Shown: positions 34,264-44,029 of the stretch, one piece after another
Numbering within the stretch: the first letter of the stretch is position 1
Layout: each line of letters opens with the position of its first letter
NCBI RefSeq assembly: GCF_020400605.1
Contig: NZ_JAINRD010000001.1
Span: 682,001 to 746,000 of the forward strand
DNA: 64,000 bases
Direction of reading: 5' to 3'
From: Streptomyces aculeolatus
Lineage (GTDB): Bacteria; Actinomycetota; Actinomycetes; Streptomycetales; Streptomycetaceae
Translations under genes and position numbers: made by a program
Notes under the pieces: model-generated
The model's input: only the letters and a program-made list of their open reading frames with translations
What the model was told of the DNA's origin: nothing
The model's database searches: none

Positions 34264-35673
34264 ATGACGACCACGCCAGAAGAAACGTCCGCGTCCGTCG
34301 AACCCCCCGACCGCCTCAGCCTCGACACAGCCGCCGCGCGGAACCTCACGACCACCACCAAGACGCCCCCGCAGATGCAGGGGATCTCCTCCCGCTGGCT
34401 GCTCAAGGCGCTGCCGTGGACGGAGGTCAAGGGTGGTGCGTACCGGGTGAACCGGCGCCTCACCCACACGCTCGGCGACGGGCAGGTCGAGTTCACCTCG
34501 GTCGGCGGCGAGGTGCGCGTCATCCCGCAGGAGCTGCGCGAGCTGCCGCAGCTGCGCGCGTTCGACGACGAGGAGGTGCTCACGGCGCTGGCAGGCCGGT
34601 TCGAGCAGCGGGAGATCGCGCCGGGGGACGCGGTCGTTTCCGCGGGGGCGGCGGCGGACCAGGTGGTGCTGGTCGCGCACGGGCGGCTGGAGCGGGTCGG
34701 CACCGGGAAGTACGGGGACGAGACCGTCCTCGGCGTCCTCGCCGACGGCGACTACGTCGGCTCGGAGGTGCTCGTCTCCGCCGACGGCACGTGGTCGGCC
34801 ACGGTACGCGCCACGACCCGCGGCACGGTGCTGGTCCTCGCCCGCTCCGCCCTCGACGAGCTGCTGGCGCAGGCGGAAGGGCTGCGCGAGCACCTGGCGG
34901 CGTTCGGCTCCGTCCCGCAGCAGCGGCAGAACAGCAAGGGCGAGGCCGAGATCGAGCTGGCCTCCGGCCACCGCGGCGAGGCGGACCTCCCGGGCACGTT
35001 CGTGGACTACGAGCTGACGCCCAGGGAGTACGAGCTGGAGGTCGCGCAGACCGTGCTGCGCGTCCACAGCCGGGTCGCCGACCTGTACAACGACCCGATG
35101 AACCAGGTCGAGCAGCAACTGAGGCTGACCGTCGAGGCGCTGCGCGAGCGCCAGGAGCACGAGCTGATCAACAACCGCTCGTTCGGCCTGCTGCACAACG
35201 CCGACCTCAAGCAGCGCATCCACACCCGCTCGGGCCCGCCCACGCCCGACGACCTGGACGAGCTGATCTCCCGCCGCCGGCAGACGCACGTGCTGCTGGC
35301 GCACCCGAAGGCGATCGCGGCGATCGGCCGGGAGTGGAACAAGCGCGGCATCTACCCGCCGCGCACGGAGTACCTGGGCAGCGAGGTCAACAACTGGCGC
35401 GGCATCCCGCTGCTGCCGTGCAACAAGATCCCGGTCACCGCGGAGGGGACCAGCTCGGTGATCGCGATGCGGCTCGGCGAGGCCGACCAGGGCGTGGTGG
35501 GGCTGCACCAGACGGGGCTGCCGGACGAGATCCGGCCGGGGATGAACGTACGGTTCATGGGGATCAGCGACAAGGCGATCATCTCGTACCTGGTGAGCGT
35601 CTACTTCTCCGCGGCGGTGCTCGTCCCGGACGCGCTCGGCATCCTGGAGGACGTGCAGATCGGCAGCAACTGA
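34264..35673 (+). CDS. eshA: Family 2B encapsulin shell protein, EshA-like
   Basis: A 469-residue protein matching EshA and other family 2B encapsulins: an HK97-fold capsid domain split by a cyclic-nucleotide-binding domain. The N-terminal arm (about 1-75) has [45 protein letters not shown] sequence; the cNMP-like domain (about 95-210) shows [16 protein letters not shown] and GDYVGSEVL; the capsid core resumes after 240 with [36 protein letters not shown] and ends [19 protein letters not shown]. In Streptomyces EshA affects sporulation and antibiotic production. No terpene cyclase, cysteine desulfurase or prenyltransferase cargo gene adjoins it; a phosphoketolase gene faces it. Confidence 0.93.
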   Translation: MTTTPEETSASVEPPDRLSLDTAAARNLTTTTKTPPQMQGISSRWLLKALPWTEVKGGAYRVNRRLTHTLGDGQVEFTSVGGEVRVIPQELRELPQLRAFDDEEVLTALAGRFEQREIAPGDAVVSAGAAADQVVLVAHGRLERVGTGKYGDETVLGVLADGDYVGSEVLVSADGTWSATVRATTRGTVLVLARSALDELLAQAEGLREHLAAFGSVPQQRQNSKGEAEIELASGHRGEADLPGTFVDYELTPREYELEVAQTVLRVHSRVADLYNDPMNQVEQQLRLTVEALRERQEHELINNRSFGLLHNADLKQRIHTRSGPPTPDDLDELISRRRQTHVLLAHPKAIAAIGREWNKRGIYPPRTEYLGSEVNNWRGIPLLPCNKIPVTAEGTSSVIAMRLGEADQGVVGLHQTGLPDEIRPGMNVRFMGISDKAIISYLVSVYFSAAVLVPDALGILEDVQIGSN

Positions 35674-35685
35674 CCCGTACGCGAA

Positions 35686-35724
35686 GGCCCCCCGGCCGGC
35701 ATCCGCACGTGCCGGCCGGGGGCC
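35686..35724. terminator. Bidirectional hairpin terminator (eshA / phosphoketolase)
   Basis: GC-rich inverted repeat with arms 35686-35701 and 35710-35724 (15-16 bp, one bulged C) and an 8-base loop. It separates the convergent encapsulin and phosphoketolase genes. Confidence 0.8.
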
Positions 35725-35746
35725 ACCCCCGCCGGGCTCCGCCCCC

Positions 35747-38101
35747 TCAGCCGGGCCACGTCCAGTCCGCCACCTCCGGCAGGTCCGTGCCGTGCTCGCG
35801 GATCCAGGCGTGGTGCCTGCCCCGTACGTCCTCCATCCGCTGCCGCACCGCCGCCGCCCGCACGGCCAGTCCCGGGACGCGGTCGATGACGTCCATCACC
35901 AGCCGGTAGCGGTCGAGGTCGTTGCGTACGACCATGTCGAAGGGCGTGGTCGTGGTGCCCATCTCCTTGTAGCCGCGCACGTGCAGCTGGTCGTGCCCCG
36001 CGTGCCGGTAGGCGAGCCGGTGGATCAGCCACGGATAGCCGTGGTACGCGAAGATGACCGGGGTGTCGCGGGTGAACACCGAGTCGAACTCCCGGCCCGT
36101 CATCCCGTGCGGATGATCCTCGTGCGGCATCAGCCGCGCGATGTCGACGACGTTGACGACCCGTACCGCCAGCTCCGGCAGGTGCTCGCGCAGCAGCCCC
36201 GCAGCGGCCAGCACCTCCTGCGTCGGCACGTCCCCGGCGCAGGCCAGCACCACGTCCGGCGCCTCGCCGGGGCGTTCGGTGCCGGCCCACTCCCAGATGC
36301 CGACGCCGCGCAGGCAGTGCGCGCGGGCCTGCTCCAGCGTCAGCCAGTCGAACGACGGCTGCTTGCCGGCGACGACGACGTTGACGACGTCGCGGGTGCG
36401 CAGCACGTGGTCGGCCACGCACAGCAGGGTGTTGGCGTCCGGCGGCAGGTAGACCCGGACGACGCCGGGGCTCTTGTTGAGGATGTGGTCGACGAAGCCG
36501 GGGTCCTGGTGGCTGAAGCCGTTGTGGTCCTGCCGCCAGACGTGTGAGGTCAGCAGGTAGTTGAGCCCGGCGACCGGGGCCCGCCACGGCTCCTCCCGCG
36601 CGGTCTGGATCCACTTGATGTGCTGCGCGGCCATGCTCGCGACGATGTGCGCGAACGCCTCGTACGACGAGAACAGCCCGTGCCGCCCGGTGAGGACGTA
36701 CCCCTCCAGCCAGCCCTGGCACAGGTGCTCGGAGAGCACCTCCATGACCCGGCCGTGCGGCCCGTGGTGCTCGTCGGTCCGCTCCGTCTCCGCCTGCCAC
36801 GCGCGGTCCGTGACCTCGAACAGCTCCTGGAGCCGGTTGGACGCCGTCTCGTCCGGGCCGAAGACGCGGAAGTCGCGGCGCTCCGCGGTGTCGGCCATCA
36901 CCTGCCGCAGCATGGCGCCGAGCACCCGGGTCGGCTCGTGCAGCCGGCCGCCGGGCCGGTCGACGGCCACGGCGTACGTCTCGGGCCCCGGCAGCGGCAG
37001 CGCGTGCAGCAGCCGGCCGCCGTTGGCGTGCGGGTTGGCGCCGAGGCGGCGGTCGCCGTGCGGTACGCAGGCGAGCACCTGCCGGCTCGGCCTGCCGTCG
37101 GCGCCGAAGAGCTGCTCCGGCCCGTACGAGCGCAGCCACCGCTCCAGCTCCGCCAGGTGCTCGGGGTTCTCGCGGACCTCCGGCAGCGGCACCTGGTGGG
37201 AGCGCCACGTGCCCTCGACCGGGGTGCCGTCGACGTCCTCGGGGCCGGTCCAGCCCTTGGGGGTGCGCAGCACGATCGCCGGCCAGCGGGGCCGCCCGCG
37301 CAGCCCGCCGCGGGCGCGCGCGGCCTGCTGGAACTCGGCGATCCGGTCGAGTGCCGTGTCCATCGCGGCCGCCATGTCCCGGTGGACGCGCGCGGGGTCG
37401 TCCCCGCTGACGTGCAGGGGCTCGTGGCCGTAGCCGCGCAGCAACTCGTCCAGCTCGCTCTGCGGGATGCGGGAGAGGACGGTGGGGCCGGCGATCTTGT
37501 AGCCGTTGAGGTGCAGGACGGGCAGCACGGCGCCGTCGTACGCGGGGTCGAGGAACTTGTTCGCGTGCCACGACCCGGCCAGCGGCCCGGTCTCCGCCTC
37601 GCCGTCGCCGATGACGCAGGCCGCGACGAGCCCGGGGTTGTCGAACGCGGCCCCGTAGGCGTGCGCGAGCGAGTAGCCCAGCTCGCCGCCCTCGTGGAAC
37701 GAGCCGGGGATCACGGGCGCGACGTGGCTCGGCGTACCGCCGGGGAAGGAGAACTGCCGGAACAGCCGCGCCATCCCGGCGGCGTCGCGCGAGACGTCGG
37801 GGTGCACCTCCCCGTACGAGCCGTCGAGCCAGGCGCCGGCGTAGACGGCGGGACCGCCGTGTCCGGGCCCCCAGACGCAGACGGCGTCGAGGTCGCGGGC
37901 GGAGATGACGCGGTTGAGGTGGGTGTAGACGAGGTTGAGGCCGGGGCAGGTGCCCCAGTGGCCGAGCAGCCGCGGCTTGATGTCCGCGGGCGTCAGCGGC
38001 TCGGTGAGCAGCGGGTTGCGGGTGAGGTAGATCTGGCCCGCGGCCAGGTAGTTGAGGGCGCGCCAGTGGGCGTCGAGGTCGGCCAGCTCCTGCTTCTTCA
38101 T
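35747..38101 (-). CDS. xfp: Xylulose-5-phosphate/fructose-6-phosphate phosphoketolase
   Basis: A 784-residue thiamine-diphosphate enzyme of full family length that cleaves xylulose-5-phosphate or fructose-6-phosphate into acetyl phosphate and a sugar phosphate. Hallmarks: [20 protein letters not shown] at the N-terminus, [54 protein letters not shown] (diphosphate site), [32 protein letters not shown] and a C-terminal phosphoketolase domain. ATG at 38101 matches the family start; the in-frame ATG at 38143 adds 14 residues [14 protein letters not shown]. It lies convergent with the encapsulin gene. Confidence 0.94.
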   Translation of the reverse strand: MKKQELADLDAHWRALNYLAAGQIYLTRNPLLTEPLTPADIKPRLLGHWGTCPGLNLVYTHLNRVISARDLDAVCVWGPGHGGPAVYAGAWLDGSYGEVHPDVSRDAAGMARLFRQFSFPGGTPSHVAPVIPGSFHEGGELGYSLAHAYGAAFDNPGLVAACVIGDGEAETGPLAGSWHANKFLDPAYDGAVLPVLHLNGYKIAGPTVLSRIPQSELDELLRGYGHEPLHVSGDDPARVHRDMAAAMDTALDRIAEFQQAARARGGLRGRPRWPAIVLRTPKGWTGPEDVDGTPVEGTWRSHQVPLPEVRENPEHLAELERWLRSYGPEQLFGADGRPSRQVLACVPHGDRRLGANPHANGGRLLHALPLPGPETYAVAVDRPGGRLHEPTRVLGAMLRQVMADTAERRDFRVFGPDETASNRLQELFEVTDRAWQAETERTDEHHGPHGRVMEVLSEHLCQGWLEGYVLTGRHGLFSSYEAFAHIVASMAAQHIKWIQTAREEPWRAPVAGLNYLLTSHVWRQDHNGFSHQDPGFVDHILNKSPGVVRVYLPPDANTLLCVADHVLRTRDVVNVVVAGKQPSFDWLTLEQARAHCLRGVGIWEWAGTERPGEAPDVVLACAGDVPTQEVLAAAGLLREHLPELAVRVVNVVDIARLMPHEDHPHGMTGREFDSVFTRDTPVIFAYHGYPWLIHRLAYRHAGHDQLHVRGYKEMGTTTTPFDMVVRNDLDRYRLVMDVIDRVPGLAVRAAAVRQRMEDVRGRHHAWIREHGTDLPEVADWTWPG

Positions 38102-38314
38102 CGTCGTCCCATCGACGAAGGGGGCGGTAGGCGGTACGGCCAAGTCTTACGGCCCGGGGGCGTGCCCACCACCGCACGGCGCGCGACGCGCGCCCGCCCG
38201 CCCCGGACGGCCCTTCTATCACCCGGATGGCGGGCACGGCTCGCACGTAACGGGGGGTACGGGTGGGACAGACTGCCACGTATGTGGACGGCGAACGCGG
38301 GGACAGGTGATCAG

Positions 38315-38509
38315 ATGGCCGTGTCGGTGTCGGTCGTGCTGCTGCTCTTCGTGCTGGCCGTGGTGTTTCTGCGCAGCGGCTCGCTGAAGACCTCGCACGC
38401 GGTGGTCTGCGTGCTCCTCGGCTTCTATCTGTCCGGGACCACCGTGGCCCCGACGATCCAGTCCGGTCTGGAGGCCACGGCGAACGTGGTGAGCAGCATC
38501 CGGCCGTGA
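38315..38509 (+). CDS. Small membrane protein
   Basis: A 64-residue protein with two hydrophobic helices (VSVVLLLFVLAVVFLR and HAVVCVLLGFYLSGTTVAP). ATG at 38315 follows AGGTGATCAG; an ATG at 38282 would add 11 residues without a good ribosome site. Short proteins of this kind are common in Streptomyces; function is not known. It is divergent from the phosphoketolase gene. Confidence 0.6.
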   Translation: MAVSVSVVLLLFVLAVVFLRSGSLKTSHAVVCVLLGFYLSGTTVAPTIQSGLEATANVVSSIRP

Positions 38510-38610
38510 ATGTGGCCGTTCCGGGAACTATTCGGTACCGCCTTGTGCGTTGAACCCTTCGGGGGATGACCTTGGTGGACGCCTGATCGGAATCACGCGC
38601 GCACGCTGTG

Positions 38611-38633
38611 TGCACGTGCATTTGCGCGTGCAC
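38611..38633. promoter_or_regulatory. 23-bp shared regulatory site A
   Basis: A partly palindromic 23-bp element with TGCACGTGCA at 38612-38621 and a second arm CGTGCAC at 38628-38634. On the + strand it matches site B (41211-41233, opposite strand) at 20 of 23 positions. It lies 64 bp before the DUF397 gene and is probably an operator for the XRE regulator. Confidence 0.65.
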
Positions 38634-38696
38634 CTAGCCGCCAACACAGCTATGATCCCCGACAGTTGACATTGGCAACCACCTTGGAGAAGCGCT

Positions 38697-38936
38697 GTGG
38701 CCCACGCATACAACGGCATTGCGGCCAGAGATCTTCACGGCGCCGCCTGGCAGAAGAGCCGGCACAGCAACTCGCAGGGTTCCTGTGTGGAGTTCGCCAG
38801 GCTTCCCGGCGGCGAGATAGCCGTTCGCAATTCCCGATTTCCCGAAGGCCCCGCCCTCGTCTACACCCGTGCCGAGGTGGAGGCGATGCTGCTGGGCGTC
38901 AAGGACGGAGAGTTCGACCATCTGATAGTTGACTGA
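38697..38936 (+). CDS. DUF397 domain protein
   Basis: A 79-residue protein with the DUF397 pattern WQKSRHSNSQGSCVEFARLPGGEIAVRNSRFPEGPALVYTRAEVEAMLLGVKDGEFDHL. The gene begins at GTG 38697 with GGAGAAGC before it. DUF397 proteins usually sit next to XRE regulators and RsbW-like ATPases in Streptomyces and antagonise the regulator in the WhiJ system. Here the other two genes are 2 to 3 kb away, beyond a kinase gene, but share the upstream site described at 38611. Confidence 0.92.
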   Translation: MAHAYNGIAARDLHGAAWQKSRHSNSQGSCVEFARLPGGEIAVRNSRFPEGPALVYTRAEVEAMLLGVKDGEFDHLIVD

Positions 38937-38943
38937 CACCCCC

Positions 38944-40581
38944 CTATTCCCGGCTGCACCGTCCGCTTCCCCCATCGGCGGGGTGACACTGCAGCCGCCG
39001 GTCATCCGGATCCTGGCTGAGATATCGCCCGTAGCAGGCGTTGATCGCGGTACGGCCGCGATCCGCACAGAATGCGATCGCTTCCTTTCCGTCCGCGAAC
39101 GGTCCCGGAGCGTGAATCACCCAGTATCCAGGGAGCAGCGAAGGGTAGTCGTCGCTGCGCAGCAGTTCCGCCTCCGGCACTTCGGCCAGGACGCCTGTGA
39201 GCCTGTCATCGCGTGCCTCCGGCCCGTTGCGGACCGGTTCGGAGGCCAGCACCGCGATCCACGAATCGTTCAGCGGGGGCGACTGGGGCGACTGGGGGGA
39301 CTGCGGGGAGGACGAGGGCGGGGAGGTCGCGTCGGGTTGCCCGGAAGTCCCGCCCGTGCCGGGGCCGTTCCCGGCGTCCGCGCCGTTCCCGCCGTCCTCG
39401 TCGGCGCTCCCGTCCGGGCGATCGCCGTTCTCGCCGTCGCCGTCGCCGTCGTTCCCCGTCCCTCCGGCCGGGGCGGTGCTCTCCGTACCGCGGCCCGCGG
39501 CGGCCCCGCCGCCGTCCCCGCCGGACTTGAGCAGCAGCGCGGCCACCGTGGCGCCGAGCAGCACGACCGCCGCCGCCAGTACGCCGACGACCACCCCGCC
39601 GCGCCGCCCCCCGGCGGGCGGCGGCGGCGGCGCGGGCCGCGGGCTGTCCAGCGCGGTCGGCGTGTACGGGGACGGGGCCGTGGGCGCGACCGGGGCGGGG
39701 AACGGGACCGCCGGCGCCGGGCCGTAGGCGGGCGGGGCCGCGGGCGGGGCACCGTACTCGCCGTCGGCCGCCGCCCGCAGCATCCCGTCCAGCGCCGCCG
39801 CGTCCGGCCGCGCCCCCGGGTCCCGTACGAGCAGCGCGTCGAGCACCGGTGCCAGCGGGCCCGCGCGGCGCGGCGCCGCCAGCGGCTCGTCGAGCACCGC
39901 CGCCAGCGTCGCCAGCGCCGTCCCGCGGCGCAGCGGGCTCGCGCCCTCCACGGCCACGTACAGCGTCATGCCGAGCGACCACAGGTCGGCCGGCGGCGCG
40001 TCCGGGGCGCCGCGGATCCGCTCGGGCGCCACGTACTCGGGGGAGCCGACGACCTCACCGGTCGCGGTGAGCGCGGTGGCGCCGGCGAGCGCGGCGATGC
40101 CGAAGTCGGTGAGCACGGCGCGCGCGTGCGGCTCCCCGGGGCGCAGCAGGACGTTCGCGGGCTTGACGTCGCGGTGGTGGATCCCGGCGGCGTGCGCGGC
40201 GGTCAGCGCGGCGAGCACGTCGCGGCCCAGGCGCGCGGCCTCCTGCGGCGGCAGCGGTCCCGCCGAGCCGATCCGGTCGGCGAGGTTCGGCCCGGGCACC
40301 AGCTCCATGACGAGCCAGGGGTGCGGCTCCGCGGCGACGATGTGGTGGATGGTGACGACGTTGGGGTGGCTCAGCCGGGCCAGCGCCCGCGCCTCGCGCA
40401 GCACCCGCTCCCGTACCGTTCGCGCGTCGTGGGCGGGATCGGGCGACCGCACCTCCTTGAGCGCCACCTCGCGCTCCAGCACGGTGTCGCGCGAGCGCCA
40501 CACCGTGCCCATGCCGCCGCTGCCGAGGCGCTCGATCAGCTCGAACCGCCCGTCGACCAGTGCCCCGCGCCCCCCGCTCAT
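38944..40581 (-). CDS. Membrane-anchored Ser/Thr protein kinase
   Basis: A 545-residue PknB-type kinase. Kinase domain 10-270: glycine loop GSGGMGT, catalytic K42 (VALKEV), HRDVKPANVLL with D138 and K140, DFG 159-161, activation segment GSPEYVAPER. A Pro-rich linker follows, then one membrane segment (about 330-352, GVVVGVLAAAVVLLGATVAALLL), an Asp/Gly/Asn-rich extracellular linker and a C-terminal extracellular domain of about 110 residues (DSWIAVLASEPVRNG, GYWVIHAPGPFADG, with three cysteines). The external part may sense cell-wall or ionic signals. Convergent with the DUF397 gene 7 bp away. Confidence 0.92.
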   Translation of the reverse strand: MSGGRGALVDGRFELIERLGSGGMGTVWRSRDTVLEREVALKEVRSPDPAHDARTVRERVLREARALARLSHPNVVTIHHIVAAEPHPWLVMELVPGPNLADRIGSAGPLPPQEAARLGRDVLAALTAAHAAGIHHRDVKPANVLLRPGEPHARAVLTDFGIAALAGATALTATGEVVGSPEYVAPERIRGAPDAPPADLWSLGMTLYVAVEGASPLRRGTALATLAAVLDEPLAAPRRAGPLAPVLDALLVRDPGARPDAAALDGMLRAAADGEYGAPPAAPPAYGPAPAVPFPAPVAPTAPSPYTPTALDSPRPAPPPPPAGGRRGGVVVGVLAAAVVLLGATVAALLLKSGGDGGGAAAGRGTESTAPAGGTGNDGDGDGENGDRPDGSADEDGGNGADAGNGPGTGGTSGQPDATSPPSSSPQSPQSPQSPPLNDSWIAVLASEPVRNGPEARDDRLTGVLAEVPEAELLRSDDYPSLLPGYWVIHAPGPFADGKEAIAFCADRGRTAINACYGRYLSQDPDDRRLQCHPADGGSGRCSRE

Positions 40582-40646
40582 ACTTCGAGAGCCTAACGGC
40601 CTGCGGCCGTCGGGCGATCATGCGGTCGGCGTGCGCGTACGGGCCC

Positions 40647-41135
40647 TCAGTCAGCCGCGGGCGGATGTAGGTGGAACACGGCCCACACGACCTTGCCGCG
40701 CAGCGAGCCGTCCAGCGGGTGCCAGCCCCAGCTGTCGCTGAAGGAGTCGACGAGGTACAGCCCGCGCCCCGACTCCGCGCCCACGTCGGCGACCCCGGCC
40801 ACCGGACTCGCGGTGCTCGGGTCGCGGACGGCGCACACCAGCCGGGACGCCCAGCGCATCAGGTGCAGCCGCACCGCCGGGTCCTGTTCGGTGCAGCCGG
40901 TGAGGGCGTGCCGGAGCGCATTGGTGACCAGCTCCGAGACGACCAGTGCGACATCGTCGCTGAGGTCGGTCAGCTCCCAGTGCCGCAACGTGGTGTGGGT
41001 AAAGGCGCGCGCGCCGCTCACGGACTCGTGGCTGCCGGATATCGCACAGGATGCGGCACCGTCGACGGAGCCGGAGTCCAGCGGGGGCAGCCCTCGCCAT
41101 AAGGGCGCGAGCACGGCTGCTGCTTCGGTCCCCAT
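40647..41135 (-). CDS. RsbW-like ATP-binding regulatory protein
   Basis: A 162-residue HATPase_c_2 protein of the anti-sigma/serine-kinase type. N box SDDVALVVSELVTNALRHAL, D-box VCAVRDPSTASP, and GRGLYLVDSFSDSWGW as the G2 region; the sequence is shorter and looser than true histidine kinases. ATG at 41135 has GGGGAG eight bases upstream. It is divergent from an XRE regulator across a region with a shared 23-bp site. In other streptomycetes such genes accompany XRE and DUF397 genes. Confidence 0.88.
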   Translation of the reverse strand: MGTEAAAVLAPLWRGLPPLDSGSVDGAASCAISGSHESVSGARAFTHTTLRHWELTDLSDDVALVVSELVTNALRHALTGCTEQDPAVRLHLMRWASRLVCAVRDPSTASPVAGVADVGAESGRGLYLVDSFSDSWGWHPLDGSLRGKVVWAVFHLHPPAAD

Positions 41136-41210
41136 GCGCGGCACTCCCCAGTCGCGTGCGTGTCTGTCGTCACCGTGCGGATGCCCATGCTTCCGAATGC
41201 CTTTGGCAGA

Positions 41211-41233
41211 TGCAAGGGCAGATGCACGTGCAC
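41211..41233. promoter_or_regulatory. 23-bp shared regulatory site B
   Basis: Reading on the - strand this matches site A (38611-38633) at 20 of 23 positions, including the 10-bp palindrome TGCACGTGCA at 41223-41232. A second GCAGATGCA repeat (41206-41214 and 41218-41226) overlaps it. It lies between the divergent RsbW-like and XRE genes, 76 bp from the former. Confidence 0.65.
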
Positions 41234-41420
41234 GAGGGAGGAATGTCTAGCAACTTACTGGTTCATGGGCATTGTCCAGCAAAATTTTCTCGGTTGGGTA
41301 ACCGTTCGGGCACGCAATGATACGGAGTGGTGGCAGTATGGGCCGGTGGCGCCGGGGGCGCGCTTGTAGTGCCATGTCCTTTTGTAAGTGCCATGTCGCC
41401 GAGGTGGGTGGAGGGCTCCG

Positions 41421-42281
41421 ATGGCCGTGGACGGATCAAGCGGATCGGTCGTGCGCCGTATCCTGCTGGGCTCTCAGCTCAGACGGCTGCGGGAAGAACA
41501 GGGGATCTCGCGCGACGCCGCCGGATACGCGATCAGGGCCTCGGAATCCAAGATCAGCCGGATGGAGCTGGGCCGGGTGAGTTTCAAGAGCCGAGACGTG
41601 GAGGACCTGCTCACGCTGTACGGCGTGACCGATCAGACCGAGCGCGACGCCCTCGTCGGCCTCGTCAGCGAGGCGAACACCGCAGGGTGGTGGCACAGCT
41701 ACAGCGACGTGCTGCCGGGCTGGTTCCCCACCTATGTGGGACTGGAGTCGGCCGCTGCCGGGATCGACGTGTACGAAGTCCAGTTCGTGCACGGCCTGCT
41801 GCAGACGGAGGAGTACGCGCACGCCGTCGTCACCGCGGGCCTGCCCATCTCGCCCGCCGAGGCGGACAAGCGCGTGGGCGCCCGGCTGGAGCGGCAGAAG
41901 CGGCTGTACGCCGAGCACCCCGCCGAGCTGAAGGCGGTGCTCGACGAGGCCGCGATCAGCCGCCCGTACGGCGGCCGCCAGGTGATGCGCAAGCAGTTGC
42001 AGCACCTGCTCGACGCCTCCGAGATGCCGAACGTGTCGCTGCGGATCATCCCGCTGGCGCAGCACGGCCACACCCCCGACTCCGGCGCCTTCACGATCCT
42101 GAGCTTCCCGGAGGAGGACCTCTCCGACGTCGTGTACGTGGAGCATCTGACGAGCGCCCTCTACCTGGACAAGCCGGAGGACGTCGCGACGTACACGAAG
42201 GCCATGGACCTGCTGCGCGTCGCCGCCCAGAACGAGGCGGAGTCAAGGGAGTTGCTGCACCGGCTCATCCGGGAGGTGTAG
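41421..42281 (+). CDS. XRE regulator with DUF5753 domain
   Basis: A 286-residue protein. XRE helix-turn-helix at about residues 13-70 (GSQLRRLREEQGISRDAAGYAIRASESKISRMELGR), and a DUF5753 C-terminal domain (YEVQFVHGLLQTEEYAHAVV, LPMR-type core VSLRIIPLAQHGHTPDSGAFTILSF). It is the WhiJ-like regulator that pairs with DUF397 proteins. ATG at 41421 follows GGAGGG at ideal spacing. It probably binds the 23-bp sites described and controls its own gene, the ATPase and the DUF397 gene. Confidence 0.92.
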   Translation: MAVDGSSGSVVRRILLGSQLRRLREEQGISRDAAGYAIRASESKISRMELGRVSFKSRDVEDLLTLYGVTDQTERDALVGLVSEANTAGWWHSYSDVLPGWFPTYVGLESAAAGIDVYEVQFVHGLLQTEEYAHAVVTAGLPISPAEADKRVGARLERQKRLYAEHPAELKAVLDEAAISRPYGGRQVMRKQLQHLLDASEMPNVSLRIIPLAQHGHTPDSGAFTILSFPEEDLSDVVYVEHLTSALYLDKPEDVATYTKAMDLLRVAAQNEAESRELLHRLIREV

Positions 42282-42380
42282 GGAGGCCCCGGGAGGCGCA
42301 TTTCGCGCACCAGTACGATGGCGTGTCAGCGGTCACAGCCGTGCCCGCGGTCCGCCGTGCGCAGGGGTGCAGCCTCGCTC

Positions 42381-43838
42381 ATGTCTCTCTTCTCCGACCT
42401 GGCACTGCAGTACATCGACGGCAAGTGGTGCCCCGGCGCGGGTTCGTGGGACGTCATCGACCTCGACCCGTACAGCGGTGAGCAGCTCGCGGCCGTCACC
42501 GTCGCGACCGCCGCCGAGGTGGACGCCGCCTACCGCGCGGCGGAGCGGGCGCAGCGGCTCTGGGCGGAGCGCTCGCCGTACGAACGGCGGCTGGTCTTCG
42601 AGCGCGCGCTGCGCCTCGTCGAGGAGCGCGAGGAGGAGATCACCCGCGCGATCGTGGCGGAGCTGGGCGGTACGCGGCTGAAGGCCGCGTTCGAGATCGC
42701 CCTCACCAAGGACGTGCTGCGCGAGTCCGTGTCGTACGCGCTGCGCGCCGAGGGCCGGGTGCTGCCGTCGCCGACACCCGGCAAGGAGAACCGCGTCTAC
42801 CGGCTGCCCGCGGGCGTCGTCGGCGTCATCAGCTCGTACAACTTCCCGCTCTTCCTGGCCGCGAAGTCCGTGGCGCCCGCGCTCGCGCTCGGCAACGGCG
42901 TGGTGCTCAAGCCGCACAACTACTCACCCGTCGTCGGCGGCACGCTGCTCGCGTGGCTGCTCCAGGACGCCGGGCTGCCGCCCGGGCTGCTGAACGTCGT
43001 CGTCACCGACACCGCCGAGATCGGCGACGCCTTCATCGAGCACCCGGTGCCGCGTGTGCTGTCCTTCACCGGCTCCACCGAGGCCGGCCGGCACGTCGCG
43101 AGCGTCGCCGCCCGGCACTTCAAGCGCACCGTGCTGGAGATGAGCGGCAACTCGGCGATCGTGGTGCTCGCCGACGCCGACGTGGACTACGCCGTGGACG
43201 CCGCCGTCTTCAGCCGCTTCGCCCACCAGGGGCAGGTCTGCATGGCCGCCAACCGGGTGCTGGTGGACCGGGCGGTGCTCGCGGAGTTCGCGGAGAAGTT
43301 CGTCGCCAAGGCCGGCGCGCTGACCGTCGGCGACCCGGCCGACCCCGCGACCCAGCTCGGCCCGCTCATCAGCGCCCGTGAGGCCGCCGAGCTGGCCGCC
43401 CGGGTCGACGCGGCGCTCGCCGCCGGCGCCACCGCGCTGCTGCGCGGGCGCACGGACGGCACGCTCGTGGAGCCCACGGTGCTGACCGGGCTGCCTGCGG
43501 ACAGCGAGCTGCTGCGGCGGGAGTTCTACGGCCCGGTGGCGTTCCTGCTCCCCTTCACGGGCGAGGACGAGGCCGTACGGATCGTCAACGACACCCCGTT
43601 CGGGCTGAGCGGCGCGGTGCACACCGGGGACCTGGAGCGGGGCGTGCGGCTGGCGGGGCGGATCGACTCGGGGATGGTGCACGTCAACGACGGCACGATC
43701 AACGACGAGCCGCTGGTGCCGTTCGGCGGCGAGAAGTGCTCGGGGCTGGGGCGGCTGAACGGGGAGGCGACGGTCGACGCCTTCACGACGCTGAAGTGGA
43801 TCTCCGTGCAGCACGGCCGGACGCACTTCCCCTTCTGA
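42381..43838 (+). CDS. Aldehyde dehydrogenase
   Basis: A 485-residue NAD(P)-dependent aldehyde dehydrogenase. The catalytic residues are visible: Asn in SSYNFP, Glu in LEMSGNSAIVVLADADV, and nucleophilic Cys in HQGQVCMAANRVLVD. FTGSTEAGRHVA and FGGEKCSGLGRLNGEATV are family markers. The closest style is benzaldehyde/phenylacetaldehyde dehydrogenases. ATG at 42381 is chosen; an in-frame start at 42318 is possible. It follows the XRE gene by 100 bp in the same direction, perhaps a separate unit. Confidence 0.92.
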   Translation: MSLFSDLALQYIDGKWCPGAGSWDVIDLDPYSGEQLAAVTVATAAEVDAAYRAAERAQRLWAERSPYERRLVFERALRLVEEREEEITRAIVAELGGTRLKAAFEIALTKDVLRESVSYALRAEGRVLPSPTPGKENRVYRLPAGVVGVISSYNFPLFLAAKSVAPALALGNGVVLKPHNYSPVVGGTLLAWLLQDAGLPPGLLNVVVTDTAEIGDAFIEHPVPRVLSFTGSTEAGRHVASVAARHFKRTVLEMSGNSAIVVLADADVDYAVDAAVFSRFAHQGQVCMAANRVLVDRAVLAEFAEKFVAKAGALTVGDPADPATQLGPLISAREAAELAARVDAALAAGATALLRGRTDGTLVEPTVLTGLPADSELLRREFYGPVAFLLPFTGEDEAVRIVNDTPFGLSGAVHTGDLERGVRLAGRIDSGMVHVNDGTINDEPLVPFGGEKCSGLGRLNGEATVDAFTTLKWISVQHGRTHFPF

Positions 43839-44029
43839 GCGGCGCCGCGGCCTCTGTCCCGTCCGGGTCACCCGTTCGGCGGCGCGTATGTCGCCCGGGC
43901 GGTCGGGGGCCAGGAGCATGGCGGTGACGGAAACCCCCTTTCCGTACCCCTTCCGTGTTTCTTCCGTACCCCTCCACCCCCCTCCACTCCCTCCGGACCT
44001 CCGGGACAGAACGAACAGGAGCCCTTGCG

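Noticed and set aside
35601..38633. 1010-codon frame overlapping the phosphoketolase gene in another frame
   Set aside because: The phosphoketolase frame has every active-site motif; the other is Arg/Pro-rich shadow sequence.
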